A stretch of 64,000 bases of DNA. It comes from Actinoallomurus iriomotensis. Lineage in GTDB: Bacteria > Actinomycetota > Actinomycetes > Streptosporangiales > Streptosporangiaceae. A program made the translations under genes and the position numbers. Below the pieces are notes generated by a model. The model saw only the letters and a list, made by a program, of their open reading frames with translations. It ran no database searches and was not told the DNA's origin. Position 1 is the first letter of the stretch. Each line of letters begins with the position of its first letter. Shown piece after piece: positions 54,988 to 63,698 of the stretch. The DNA is taken from positions 87,898-151,897 of the forward strand of contig NZ_BSTJ01000001.1 in assembly GCF_030269445.1 (NCBI RefSeq). Direction: 5' to 3'.

Positions 54988-56107
54988 GTTCGGAGAGGCG
55001 CATGGCGAGGGTGCGGCGCACCGCGGCATTGTGGCCCGCGACCGTCAGCACGGTGTTGCGGATGGCGCGGGCGGCGGCGTTGTTGACGGTGGCGGCGCGG
55101 GTCATCCGGTCGGTCATCGCGACCACGCCCTCCGCGACCGGGCGTCGCGCCGCCTCGTAGCCGTCCTCGGCGCCCTCGAGGAGACGCCGGGCGAGCTCGG
55201 CGGCGTCCTGGATGCCGGTGTTCATGCCCTGGCCGCCGGCCGGGCTGTGCACGTGCGCCGCGTCGCCGGCGAGGAGGATCCGCCCGGCGCGGTAGCGGTC
55301 GGCGATCCGGTGGTGGACGTGGAACCGCGAGCTCCACAGCACCTCCCGTACGCGCGCCGGGTCCGTGCGCGGGCCGCGGGCGTCGAGGAGCGCCTGCACG
55401 TCGGCCGGGCCGGGCCGCTCGGGCGCGTCGTCGGCGGTCGCGACGATGCGGTGCCGGCCGCCCGGCAGCGGCGCGACGACGACGAGCCCCTCGGCGCCGA
55501 AGAAGAGCTGGACCTCGTCGCCCGGGAGGGCCCAGTCCAGGCGCGTGTCGGCGAGCACGAACGTCTGTTCGTAGCCGCCCCCGGGGAAACCGATGCCGGC
55601 CTGCTCGCGGACCACGCTGTGCATGCCGTCGGCGCCGACGACGTGGCGGGCCCGGATCCGCTCGCCGGTCGCGGTCGTGACGGTCGCGCCGGTGTCGTCC
55701 TGGGCGACCGCGACCACCTCGTGCGGCCGGTGCACCCGGCCGCCGAGCGCGCAGAGCCGGGCCAGCAGCACCTGCTCGGTGACGTCCTGCGGGACCATCA
55801 GCGTGTACGGGTGCGCGGTCGGCAGCCCCTCGAAGGGCACGGTCAGCAGCACGCGGTCCCGGTCGCGGACGGTGAAGACCGGTGTGATCAGCCCGCGGGC
55901 CACCAGCTCCCCGGTGACGTCCAGCCCTTCGAGGACCTCCAGCGTGCGGGCGTGCACGACGGCGGCGCGCGAGGTGTTCGCGCCCTCGGCGGCCCGGTCG
56001 AGCAGCACCACGTCGCCGCCCTCCTGGGCGAGGAACGCCGCGAGCGTGAGCCCGGTGGGGCCGGCGCCGACGACCACGACGTCGGCGGTGGCGGGAAGCT
56101 TCGGCAT
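54971..56107 (-). CDS. FAD-dependent aromatic monooxygenase (PheA/TfdB-type)
   Basis: A flavoprotein hydroxylase of about 378 residues. The FAD Rossmann motif is GAGPTG (14-19), the family's DG motif lies in VVGADGMHSVVRE and the second FAD motif in LLAGDAAHVHSPAGGQGMNTG. It is shorter than the phenol hydroxylase group (about 550) and lacks their thioredoxin-like tail, resembling the class A enzymes of antibiotic or aromatic metabolism. ATG 56107 has AGGAGG about six bases upstream; the frame is open to 56464, which is the TetR gene. Divergent from, and probably repressed by, that TetR regulator. Confidence 0.92.
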   Translation of the reverse strand: MPKLPATADVVVVGAGPTGLTLAAFLAQEGGDVVLLDRAAEGANTSRAAVVHARTLEVLEGLDVTGELVARGLITPVFTVRDRDRVLLTVPFEGLPTAHPYTLMVPQDVTEQVLLARLCALGGRVHRPHEVVAVAQDDTGATVTTATGERIRARHVVGADGMHSVVREQAGIGFPGGGYEQTFVLADTRLDWALPGDEVQLFFGAEGLVVVAPLPGGRHRIVATADDAPERPGPADVQALLDARGPRTDPARVREVLWSSRFHVHHRIADRYRAGRILLAGDAAHVHSPAGGQGMNTGIQDAAELARRLLEGAEDGYEAARRPVAEGVVAMTDRMTRAATVNNAAARAIRNTVLTVAGHNAAVRRTLAMRLSELSVGR

Positions 56108-56136
56108 CTTGGACCTCCTGAGGCCAACGGTTGATG

Positions 56137-56152
56137 GCCAACGCTTGTTGGC
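56137..56152. promoter_or_regulatory. TetR-type operator 1
   Basis: GCCAACGCTTGTTGGC, six-base inverted arms around GCTT, between the monooxygenase and TetR genes and downstream of the proposed monooxygenase promoter. It shares its arms exactly with the element at 56181-56196. A weaker third copy of one arm lies at 56123-56128. Confidence 0.8.
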
Positions 56153-56156
56153 ATTG

Positions 56157-56185
56157 ACTGTACGCGTCGGCATCGTGTTTGCCAA
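56157..56185 (-). promoter_or_regulatory. candidate monooxygenase promoter
   Basis: On the minus strand TTGGCA (56185-56180) and TACAGT (56162-56157) are spaced 17 bases apart. The -35 overlaps operator 2 and operator 1 lies just downstream of the -10, so repressor binding would block it. Confidence 0.6.
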
Positions 56186-56196
56186 CACTCGTTGGC
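56181..56196. promoter_or_regulatory. TetR-type operator 2
   Basis: GCCAACACTCGTTGGC, the same arms as operator 1 around ACTC, centred 44 bp away. It ends 14 bases before the TetR start codon, just before a TACACT that could be the regulator's own -10 box, which suggests autorepression. Confidence 0.8.
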
Positions 56197-56209
56197 CTAC
56201 ACTCGCTGC

Positions 56210-56767
56210 ATGGCCTTCACGCAGCGCTCGGAGGAGACCCGCACCGCGATCCTCACCGCCGCCCGCCGCCGCTTCGCCGAGGACGGCTACGAACGCGCCA
56301 CCATCCGCGCGATCGCGGCCGACGCGGGCATCGACCCGTCGATGGTGATGCGCTACTACGGCTCCAAGGACGGTCTGTTCGCGGCCGCCGTCGACGTCGA
56401 CCTGGACCTGCCCGCCGTCGGCGACCTGCCGCCCGAACGGCGCGCCGAGACCCTCGTACGGCACTTCTTCGCACTGTGGGAGGGCGAACGCTCCAGCGGC
56501 GTGCTGACCGTGCTGCTCCGCTCGGCCATCACCAATGAGGCCGCCGCCGAGCGCATGCGGGACGTCTTCGCCGGCCAGGTGGGCACGACGCTCGGCCCGT
56601 CGACGGAGGAGGGGACGGTGCGCGCGGCCCTCGTCGCCACCCAGCTGCTGGGCGTCGCCCTGTGCCGCTACATTCTCCGGCTGCCCCAGATCGTCGCCCT
56701 GGACACCGAGGCGCTCGTCGCCTCGCTCGCGCCCACCGTCGAGCGGTACCTCACCGAACCGGTCTGA
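56210..56767 (+). CDS. TetR-family transcriptional repressor
   Basis: The 185-residue protein has a standard TetR HTH (about 8-54: TRTAILTAARRRFAEDGYERATIRAIAADAGIDPSMVMRYYGSKDGLF) and a helical ligand domain with the RHFFALWE start of the TetR C-terminal family 18 type. It is divergent from the monooxygenase gene with two matching palindromes between them, so it very likely controls both. ATG 56210 was chosen; TTG 56192, six codons upstream, is possible but lies in operator 2. Its stop abuts the stop of the converging dehydrogenase gene. Confidence 0.93.
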   Translation: MAFTQRSEETRTAILTAARRRFAEDGYERATIRAIAADAGIDPSMVMRYYGSKDGLFAAAVDVDLDLPAVGDLPPERRAETLVRHFFALWEGERSSGVLTVLLRSAITNEAAAERMRDVFAGQVGTTLGPSTEEGTVRAALVATQLLGVALCRYILRLPQIVALDTEALVASLAPTVERYLTEPV

Positions 56768-57817
56768 TCAGGCCAGGTCGACGACGACCTTGACCTCGTC
56801 CTCGCCCTGCTCGAACGCCTCCTGCGCCCGCTCCAGCGGAAGCCGGCGCGTGACCAGGCCGGCCAGCCACGCGTGGTCGGCCTCGCCCAGCGCGTGCACG
56901 GCCTGCCGGTAGTGGCGGTGGTTGGCGTTCACCGTGCCGAAGACCACGTCGTTCTGCAGCACGATGCCGCGGTTGAGCGAGCCCGCGTCGACCTCCACCG
57001 GCCGTCCCGTCGGGGACACTCCGGTCAGGCAGACCACGCCCGCCGCGGCGTTGTTGGCCATGGCGTCGAGCACCAGCCGCGGCACCCCGGTGGCCTCGAT
57101 GACGATGTCCGGATCGGCCTTGGCCGCGGCCTCCGGGAGCGACCCGGTGTGGTACGTCGCGCCGAGCGCGGCCACCAGCTTCGGTTTGGGCCCGCGCTCG
57201 ACCCGGTCCAGGACGTGGACGTCGAGGCCGCGCTGGGCGCCCAGGAGCGCGGCGAGCAGGCCGATCGGCCCGGCGCCGGCGACGAGCACGGAGCGCGGCT
57301 CGAACCAGGCGCGCCGCCCGATGTGCTCGATGTGCTCCCACGCCTTGGCCACGACCGTGGTCGGCTCCACCAGCATCCCGACGTCTTCCAGCGACGGGTC
57401 AAGGCGTACGGCGTAGTCGGCCTCGACCGTCCACCGCTGCGAGCCGTAGCCGTGGATCTCCTTGATGCCGTGCTCGCGGTAGCGGCCGTTGCGGCACATG
57501 TCGAACTCACCGTGCGCGCACGCGCCGCACGGCACCGGGTCGGGCCGCCGTACGATGCCGACGACCAGGTCGCCGGGGTCGAACCCGCTCCCGGCGGGCG
57601 CCTCACGGACCCGGCCGAGCGATTCGTGGCCGAGGATGAGACGCTCCTCGCCGGCCGGCGCCCAGCCGTACTGCCCGCCGGCGATCTCCCGGTCGGTACC
57701 GCACACGCCGAGCGCGAGCCCGTCGACGAGCAGCTCGCCCTCCCCCGCCACCGGCTCGGGCACCTCCGACACCGCGAGCGAACCGGCCTGGCGCGGCACC
57801 ACGGTCAGAGCACGCAT
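56768..57817 (-). CDS. zinc-dependent alcohol/glucose dehydrogenase (MDR family)
   Basis: The 349-residue protein resembles glucose 1-dehydrogenases of the medium-chain family: catalytic Zn ligands in GVCGTDREI (Cys near 38) and LGHESLG (His near 63), a structural-Zn set CGACAHGEFDMC, the nucleotide motif VLVAGAGPIGLLAA, and a C-terminal NDVVFGTVNANHRHY region typical of the glucose dehydrogenase group. NADP preference is not certain. ATG 57817 has GGAGGGG eight bases upstream; an upstream start at 57841 is less likely. Stops at TGATCA shared with the TetR gene. Confidence 0.9.
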   Translation of the reverse strand: MRALTVVPRQAGSLAVSEVPEPVAGEGELLVDGLALGVCGTDREIAGGQYGWAPAGEERLILGHESLGRVREAPAGSGFDPGDLVVGIVRRPDPVPCGACAHGEFDMCRNGRYREHGIKEIHGYGSQRWTVEADYAVRLDPSLEDVGMLVEPTTVVAKAWEHIEHIGRRAWFEPRSVLVAGAGPIGLLAALLGAQRGLDVHVLDRVERGPKPKLVAALGATYHTGSLPEAAAKADPDIVIEATGVPRLVLDAMANNAAAGVVCLTGVSPTGRPVEVDAGSLNRGIVLQNDVVFGTVNANHRHYRQAVHALGEADHAWLAGLVTRRLPLERAQEAFEQGEDEVKVVVDLA

Positions 57818-57941
57818 GATGATCCCCTCCGCCGTCATCATCCCGGACCGTCCGCACGTTAACGGTCCAGGGGTACCCGGGACGGCCGTCTTGGGAGATT
57901 CGTGACGTCCGGCCCGGGGCCGGCGCGGACCTCCCCCGGGC

Positions 57942-58817
57942 TCAGGCCGGCGGGTTCGCGCGGATCTCGGTGGCCGTCTGGCCGAACTCCCGCTTCAGGG
58001 CACGGCTCAGGTGGCCGGTGTCGTACACGCCCCAGCGGGCGGCGATCGCCGTTGCGGTCCGGTCGGCCAGCGCCGGGTCGCCGAGGTCGCGGCGGATGCG
58101 GACCAGGCGCTCGTACCTGACCCACGCGGCGAACGTGGCGCCCTGCCGCCGGAACAGCTCGTGCAGGTAGCGCGGGGAGATCGCGAACCGGCGGGCGACG
58201 GTCTCGACGCACAGCCCGGGATCGCTCAGCTCGGCGAGCACGTACGCGCGGATCCGGTCGGCCAGGCCGGTCGTCGCGGCGGCGCGTTCGGCCGGAGCCT
58301 CGGTGACGGCCGTGACGAGCATGCAGACCAGCGCGTCCGCCAGGTGCGCGGCCGCCGTGCCGGTCAGGTCGCCGAGGTGGTCGGCCAGCCTGGACAGGAT
58401 CGCGGCCAGCACCGCGCGCATCCCGGACTCGCACGGCTGCGGCCGCGCCGCCTGGCGGCGGACCAGGTCGGCGCCCGCGCCCAGCATGGTCCCGGGTACG
58501 ACGACGACCACGACGTCACGGGCGTTGATGACCGCCGGGTCGTAGGGCCTCTCGTGGTCGAAGACGACGATGTCGCCCGGCTTCGCCTGGGGTCTGCGCT
58601 CGTCGCGTCCGGCCTCCGCCAGGCCACCGTGGTACAGCGCGACCGTGAGCAGGTCGCGGTCGGCGGCGCCGAGCCGGCGTACCTCGTCCGCCACCGGACG
58701 CGGCAGGCCACGGACGCGGGCGACGGTCACCTGGCCGGCCCGCACCCTCACCACGTCCGCCCGCGACTTCGGGGACGCGGGCGCGGCTCCTCGCGTACGT
58801 GCCAGGACCGATGACAC
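57942..58817 (-). CDS. AraC-family transcriptional regulator
   Basis: The 291-residue protein has an N-terminal cupin-like sensing domain of the actinobacterial AraC-binding type (PGDIVVFDHERPYD, about 87-100) and a C-terminal double HTH (about 195-291: CVETVARRFAISPRYLHELFRRQG, then ATAIAARWGVYDTGHLSRALKREFGQTATEIR). GTG 58817 was chosen because AAGGAG lies seven bases upstream; the frame is open to TTG 58862. Divergent from the large LuxR gene. Its target could be that gene or the neighbouring dehydrogenase. Confidence 0.92.
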   Translation of the reverse strand: MSSVLARTRGAAPASPKSRADVVRVRAGQVTVARVRGLPRPVADEVRRLGAADRDLLTVALYHGGLAEAGRDERRPQAKPGDIVVFDHERPYDPAVINARDVVVVVVPGTMLGAGADLVRRQAARPQPCESGMRAVLAAILSRLADHLGDLTGTAAAHLADALVCMLVTAVTEAPAERAAATTGLADRIRAYVLAELSDPGLCVETVARRFAISPRYLHELFRRQGATFAAWVRYERLVRIRRDLGDPALADRTATAIAARWGVYDTGHLSRALKREFGQTATEIRANPPA

Positions 58818-59027
58818 TGAGGGACTCCTTGATCTTCCAGCGCGGCGGGGCGGAGACGACAAAGATCATCATTGGCGGCCGCCGGCGCACTGCCATCGGT
58901 AGTCCTACCGAGTTCGATACCGATCCGGGCTTTCGCCGACGGCCGGAACACCCCGCACTACGATCGACCTCGATTCATCACCCCCCGACGGAGACGAAGG
59001 CGAGCACGCGGACATGACGGTGCGTTC

Positions 59028-61421
59028 ATGACCGGGTCCGCGGAGCCCAGCTGGCGGGGCGGGTACGTCCCCGCCGAGCTGAACCGCTTCGTCGGGCGAC
59101 GTGAGCTCCTCGCGTCCGCCCGCGCGAAGCTGGGCGATCCGCGGCTGCGCCTGCTGTCGCTCACCGGCGGAGGCGGTACGGGCAAGACCCGGCTCGCCGT
59201 CCACCTCGCGCACGCCGTCCGCCGGTCCTACGCGGACGGGGTCTGGTGGGTCGACCTCGCGTCCGTGACCGACACGGGCATGGTGGGACGGGCCGTGCTG
59301 GACGCGCTGCCCGTCGACGACATCTCCTCCCCGGACTCCGGTGCGGTGCTGACCGCCGCCCTCGCCGGCCGCGAGGCGCTGCTCATCCTCGACAACTGCG
59401 AGCATCTCGCGGCGGGCGTCGCCCCGCTGGTGGTCCGGCTGCTCACCCGGTGTCCCCGGCTCCGGATCCTCGCCACCAGCCGCGTCCCGCTCCGCTGCCC
59501 CGGCGAGCACCTCCTCGACGTACCCCCGATGAGCACGCCGACCGACCCCGACCACGCCGTGGCCCGCGAGTACGAGGCGGTACGCCTGTTCGAGGAGCGG
59601 GCCGCGGCGGTACGGGAGGGCTTCACCGTCGGCGCGGACAACGCGGCGGACGCCGGACGCCTCGTACGGCTGCTGGACGGCGTCCCCCTGGCGATCGAGC
59701 TCGCGGCGCCGCTGGTCCGGTCGATGGCGCTCCCGGAGATCGTGTCCGCGCTGTCGGCGTTCCGGCTCGGCCTCCTGACCGACGGGCCGCACCACCCCGG
59801 CCACCACCGGACGCTCTGGCACACCTTCGAGTGGAGCCACCAGCTCTGCTCACCGGAGGAGCGGCTGCTGTGGGCGCGCCTGGCGGTCTTCGCGGGCGGC
59901 TTCACCATGGAGGCCGCGGTCGCCGTCGCGGGCGACCCCGGACTCCCGGGCGACCGGATACCGGCGCTCCTGCGCACCCTCGTCACCAAGAGCGTGGTGA
60001 CCGCCGACACCGACGCGGCGCCCACGCGCTACTCCATGCTGGCGACGGTGCGGGAGTACGGCTTGGAGCGGCTGCGCCGGGCCGAGCCGCCGTTGCCGGA
60101 CCCGCGGCCGGATCCGTCCGGCGACGAGGTCGCGGCGCGGCGGCGGTTCAGCCGTTACTACGGCGAGCAGGCCACGCGCCACGGCGCCGACTGGTACGGC
60201 CCCGACGAGAGCCGTTACCTCTGGGAGGCGGCCCAGGACCTGCCCAACTACCGCGCCATCCTCGACCGGTGCGCCGACGCGACCACCGTCGGCGAGGCGG
60301 AGGCCGGGGCCCGGATCGCGAGCGCCCTCACCGCCGTGCGCCTGTGGTTCTTCGCCGGGACGCTCGGCGAGGGCCTGCGTGCCCTGCTGCGCACCGACGA
60401 GGCGCTGCGGCGCACCGGCGGCCCGTCCGCCGCGCGGCTCACCGTCCTGGCGAAGGCCGGCTGGATGGCGCTGTGCCTGGGCGAGGACACCACCGCCGCG
60501 GAGCTGCTGACGGCCTGCCGGTCGCTGGCGGATCCGGCGGCGTCCGAACCGGGCGGCGAGGCCGCGCTGGCCAACCTGGGGTTCCTCACCGCCGCCGCGG
60601 CGATGCTCACCGGCACCGCCCCGGTCGAGCCGCCGACCTTCGCCGCCGTCGGCGCCGATCTGGCCGCGGCCGGGGACGGCGGCACCGTGCCGATGGCGGA
60701 CCTGCTGGGCGCCATCCAGGCCGCGTTCGCGGCGGACCGGCACGAGGCGATCGCCGTCACCGAGGCACACCTGGCCGACGCGCGGGCCCGCGGAGCGCGG
60801 TGGACGACCTCCTGGGCGCAGTGGGCGCGCGCCCTGGCCGAACTCCGCCACGGCGAGGCGGAGACCGCCGCGGAGATGTTCCGGGCGGTGCTGCGCGCGC
60901 ACTGGGACATCGGCGACCGGTGGGGATCGCTGTGGTGCCTGGAGGCCCTCGGCTGGACCTCCGCGGCCCTCGGACGGCACGAGGCGGCCGCCCCGCTGCT
61001 GGGGGCCGCGAGCGCCATGCAACGGCGCATGGGCGTACGGATCGGGCGGCTGAAGCCGTGGGCGGCCGCGCACACCGCCTGCGTCGAGCGGGTACGGACC
61101 GCGCTGGGCGCCGGCTACGAGGCCGCGGAACGGCGCGGCGCGGACATGCCGATCGAGCACGCCATCGACATGGCCCTGGGCCATCGGGCCGCGAACAGGG
61201 CCGACACCCCGGCGCCCGCCCGTTCCCCGGCGCCGGTGCTCAGCGAGAAGCAGCGCGCCGTGGCCGAGCTGATCGCCGACGGCAGGACGGACAAGCAGAT
61301 CGCCTCCGCGCTGTTCCTCAGCCCGCGTACCGTCCACTCCCACGTCGGCGCCATCCTGCGGCGGCTGGGCTTCGGCAGCCGCACGGAGATCGCCAAGTGG
61401 GTGCTCGAGCAACGCCGCTGA
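59028..61421 (+). CDS. large ATPase regulator with C-terminal LuxR-type HTH
   Basis: The 797-residue protein belongs to the actinobacterial NB-ARC-like regulators: Walker A GGGGTGKT (47-54), Walker B LLILDNCEHL (about 123-132), the RLLDGVPLAIELAA motif (about 222-235), a helical repeat region (about 350-720) and a LuxR DNA-binding domain (about 735-795: LSEKQRAVAELIADGRTDKQIASALFLSPRTVHSHVG). The layout recalls STAND-type regulators, in which ATP binding and a ligand control DNA binding. ATG 59028 has only a weak ribosome site. Divergent from the AraC gene. Confidence 0.9.
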   Translation: MTGSAEPSWRGGYVPAELNRFVGRRELLASARAKLGDPRLRLLSLTGGGGTGKTRLAVHLAHAVRRSYADGVWWVDLASVTDTGMVGRAVLDALPVDDISSPDSGAVLTAALAGREALLILDNCEHLAAGVAPLVVRLLTRCPRLRILATSRVPLRCPGEHLLDVPPMSTPTDPDHAVAREYEAVRLFEERAAAVREGFTVGADNAADAGRLVRLLDGVPLAIELAAPLVRSMALPEIVSALSAFRLGLLTDGPHHPGHHRTLWHTFEWSHQLCSPEERLLWARLAVFAGGFTMEAAVAVAGDPGLPGDRIPALLRTLVTKSVVTADTDAAPTRYSMLATVREYGLERLRRAEPPLPDPRPDPSGDEVAARRRFSRYYGEQATRHGADWYGPDESRYLWEAAQDLPNYRAILDRCADATTVGEAEAGARIASALTAVRLWFFAGTLGEGLRALLRTDEALRRTGGPSAARLTVLAKAGWMALCLGEDTTAAELLTACRSLADPAASEPGGEAALANLGFLTAAAAMLTGTAPVEPPTFAAVGADLAAAGDGGTVPMADLLGAIQAAFAADRHEAIAVTEAHLADARARGARWTTSWAQWARALAELRHGEAETAAEMFRAVLRAHWDIGDRWGSLWCLEALGWTSAALGRHEAAAPLLGAASAMQRRMGVRIGRLKPWAAAHTACVERVRTALGAGYEAAERRGADMPIEHAIDMALGHRAANRADTPAPARSPAPVLSEKQRAVAELIADGRTDKQIASALFLSPRTVHSHVGAILRRLGFGSRTEIAKWVLEQRR

Positions 61422-61450
61422 GCCGCCCCGATGTCGTCGACGACCGGCGA

Positions 61451-61951
61451 CTACGAGGCGGCGGGCCGCGGGCGCCGGGCCAGTACGGTCAGGTGGACGG
61501 CGTGGGCCGCGCCGAGCACCGTCGCGCAGATGACCAGGACGAGACCGGCGGTCCCCCCGTCGCTCAGGTGTGGCTTCGGAGTATCGGTCGCCGGCTTGGT
61601 GATGAGCAGCAGCGCGATCAGCGCGGCGACGACGGCGATCGCCGACGGCAGCCCGGCGGACCGTGGCGGCGCGAACGCGGCGACGGCGAGCATCGCGACC
61701 AGGCCGAACAGCAACAGCACGCCGATGACCGCCGGGCCTCCCCCGGGCCGGCCCGCCATGTCGAACACCGTCCCGTACGTCTGCCGGATGGTGACCGGGC
61801 CCGTGTCGACCGTCACGTCGTCGAAGAGCGGCAGGAACGCCAGGGCCAGCGACCCGAGCGCCAGCGTCGGGTAGAACCTGACGTAGCGGTCGACCATCTC
61901 ATACCCGTCCTGGACGGAGCTCACGTTCTCCGTCATTCCGTGGGGCGTCAT
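61451..61951 (-). CDS. four-helix membrane protein of unknown function
   Basis: I do not recognise a named family. The 166-residue protein has a short soluble N-terminus (about 1-27) and four hydrophobic segments (about 28-44, 71-94, 101-118 and 133-154), with a polar stretch of roughly 25 residues between the first two that includes VDTGPVTIRQTYGT. ATG 61951 was chosen, with GGAG eight bases upstream; the frame is open to 61984. It converges with the LuxR gene and lies downstream of the MFS gene, separated by that gene's terminator. Confidence 0.7.
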   Translation of the reverse strand: MTPHGMTENVSSVQDGYEMVDRYVRFYPTLALGSLALAFLPLFDDVTVDTGPVTIRQTYGTVFDMAGRPGGGPAVIGVLLLFGLVAMLAVAAFAPPRSAGLPSAIAVVAALIALLLITKPATDTPKPHLSDGGTAGLVLVICATVLGAAHAVHLTVLARRPRPAAS

Positions 61952-61991
61952 CGCACTCTCCTCGCGGAAGATCGTGATGAGCACACTAGAG

Positions 61992-62017
61992 CTCCGGGCC
62001 GACCCGGGCGGCCGGAG
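61992..62017 (-). terminator. terminator hairpin after the second MFS gene
   Basis: CTCCGG (61992-61997) pairs with CCGGAG (62012-62017) and, after one bulged base, CCG with CGG extends the stem. It begins 12 bases beyond the MFS stop on the minus strand. Confidence 0.5.
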
Positions 62018-62028
62018 TCATCCGGCCC

Positions 62029-63603
62029 TCAGACGGCCGGCGCCTCGACGGCCTCCGCCTTCAGGGCGGGCGGCGCCTCGGACGGCTCCGGGGTCTCCGG
62101 CCCGCCGGCCGGGTGTACGTCGCGGAGCAGGGTCGCCACGGTCACGGCGACCGCGACCAGAAGGAGCGCGCTGACGGTCGCGGCCACGTGCATGCCGCCC
62201 ATGAACGCCTCGCGGGCGGAGGTGAGCAGTTCCGCGCCGAGGCGGCCGGGCAGGCCGGCGGCCGCGGTCGTCGCGCCCGCCAGCGTGTCGTGGGTCGCCC
62301 GCGCGGCGTCGGCCGGCACGCCCGCGGGGACCGAGACCCGGGACCGGTAGACGGCCGTGCCGAGGCTGCCCAGCGCCGCGATGCCCAGGGCGAAACCGAA
62401 CTCGCCGCTCGTCTCGTTCAGTGCGCCCGCCGAACTCACCTTCTCCAGCGGCGCCGAGCCGACCACCAGGTCCGTGCCCAGCGTCACCATCGGACCGGCG
62501 CCGAAGTTGGCGATCGCGAAACCCAGCATGACCGCGGCGAGGCCGGACGTCGCGCCGGCCTGGGCGACCAGCAGCAGGCCGCACACCGACACGCCCATGC
62601 CGCCGCCGATGAGGTACGCGGGCCGGACCCAGCGCGTGAGATGCGGTGACACCAGGAAGCTCACCAGCGAGCCGCCCACGCCGGGCAGCATGCACAGCCC
62701 GGCCGTCAGCGGGGAGAGCCCGTGCACGAGCTGGAAGTACTGGGCGATGAACATCATGATCGCGCCCATGAGCATGGTGCCGAACAACATGCTGCCGAGC
62801 GCCGCCCCGAACTCCCGGCGGGCGAACAGGCGCATGTCCAGCAGCGGGTCCTCCAGCCGGCGCTGACGCCACACGAACACCCACCCGAAGACCGCGCCGG
62901 CCACGATGGAGGCGGCCGGGACGACGTGCCAGCCGCTGCGGGCCAGTTCCTTCAGGCCGTACACCAGGGGCAGGATCGCGGCCAGGGACAGGCCGACGCT
63001 GGGCAGGTCGATCCGCCCGGCCCCGGCGTCGCGGAACTCCGGCAGCAGCACCGGGCCGAGCACGAGCAGCAGCACCATCGCGGGCACGCCGAGCAGGAAC
63101 ACCGACCCCCACCAGAAGTGGTCCAGCATGACCCCGGCGACGAGCGGGCCGAGCGCCGCGCCGGACATGAAGCAGGCCATCCACACGCTGATCGCCACCG
63201 CCCGCCGGCGCGGATCGGTGAACATGTTGCTGATCAGGCCGAGCGTCGAGGGCGCCAGCGTCGCCCCCGCGACGCCGAGCAGCGCGCGGGCGGCGATGAG
63301 CATCGCGGCGCTGGTGGAGTAGGCCGCGAGGATCGAGGCGGCGCCGAACCCGGCGGCCCCGATGAGCAGCAGCCTCCGGCGCCCGATCCGGTCGCCCAGC
63401 GTGCCCATGGTGATCAGGAGGCCGGCCACCATGAAGCCGTACACATCCATGATCCACAACTGCGCGGTGCTGCCGGCGTGCAGGTCGGTGCTCAGGCGCG
63501 GCAGCGCGAGCAGCAGCACGAAGACGTCGATGGAGACGAGAAGGGTGGGCAACGCGAGAACCGCCAGCCCGATCCACTCCCGCTTCCCGGCGGTGGTGTT
63601 CAT
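62029..63603 (-). CDS. MFS efflux transporter (DHA2 type)
   Basis: The 524-residue protein has about fourteen membrane segments with the first-helix motif [15 protein letters not shown], motif A ([16 protein letters not shown]), motif B ([17 protein letters not shown]) and a motif C-like GPLVAGVM. Residues near 450-510 form an outside loop and a charged Glu/Pro tail. Drug or metabolite export is the likely role. ATG 63603 was chosen for its position at the first helix; the frame is open upstream through hisF. A second DHA2 pump lies at 51158-52630. Confidence 0.92.
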   Translation of the reverse strand: MNTTAGKREWIGLAVLALPTLLVSIDVFVLLLALPRLSTDLHAGSTAQLWIMDVYGFMVAGLLITMGTLGDRIGRRRLLLIGAAGFGAASILAAYSTSAAMLIAARALLGVAGATLAPSTLGLISNMFTDPRRRAVAISVWMACFMSGAALGPLVAGVMLDHFWWGSVFLLGVPAMVLLLVLGPVLLPEFRDAGAGRIDLPSVGLSLAAILPLVYGLKELARSGWHVVPAASIVAGAVFGWVFVWRQRRLEDPLLDMRLFARREFGAALGSMLFGTMLMGAIMMFIAQYFQLVHGLSPLTAGLCMLPGVGGSLVSFLVSPHLTRWVRPAYLIGGGMGVSVCGLLLVAQAGATSGLAAVMLGFAIANFGAGPMVTLGTDLVVGSAPLEKVSSAGALNETSGEFGFALGIAALGSLGTAVYRSRVSVPAGVPADAARATHDTLAGATTAAAGLPGRLGAELLTSAREAFMGGMHVAATVSALLLVAVAVTVATLLRDVHPAGGPETPEPSEAPPALKAEAVEAPAV

Positions 63604-63698
63604 CGAAGGGACTCCGAACGATCCGGCGCCCCGGATGGGCGCTTTCACCAAGGAGTCGGAGCCCGCCGGGCGTTCTCGACACGTCCCCGGCAGAAAAA

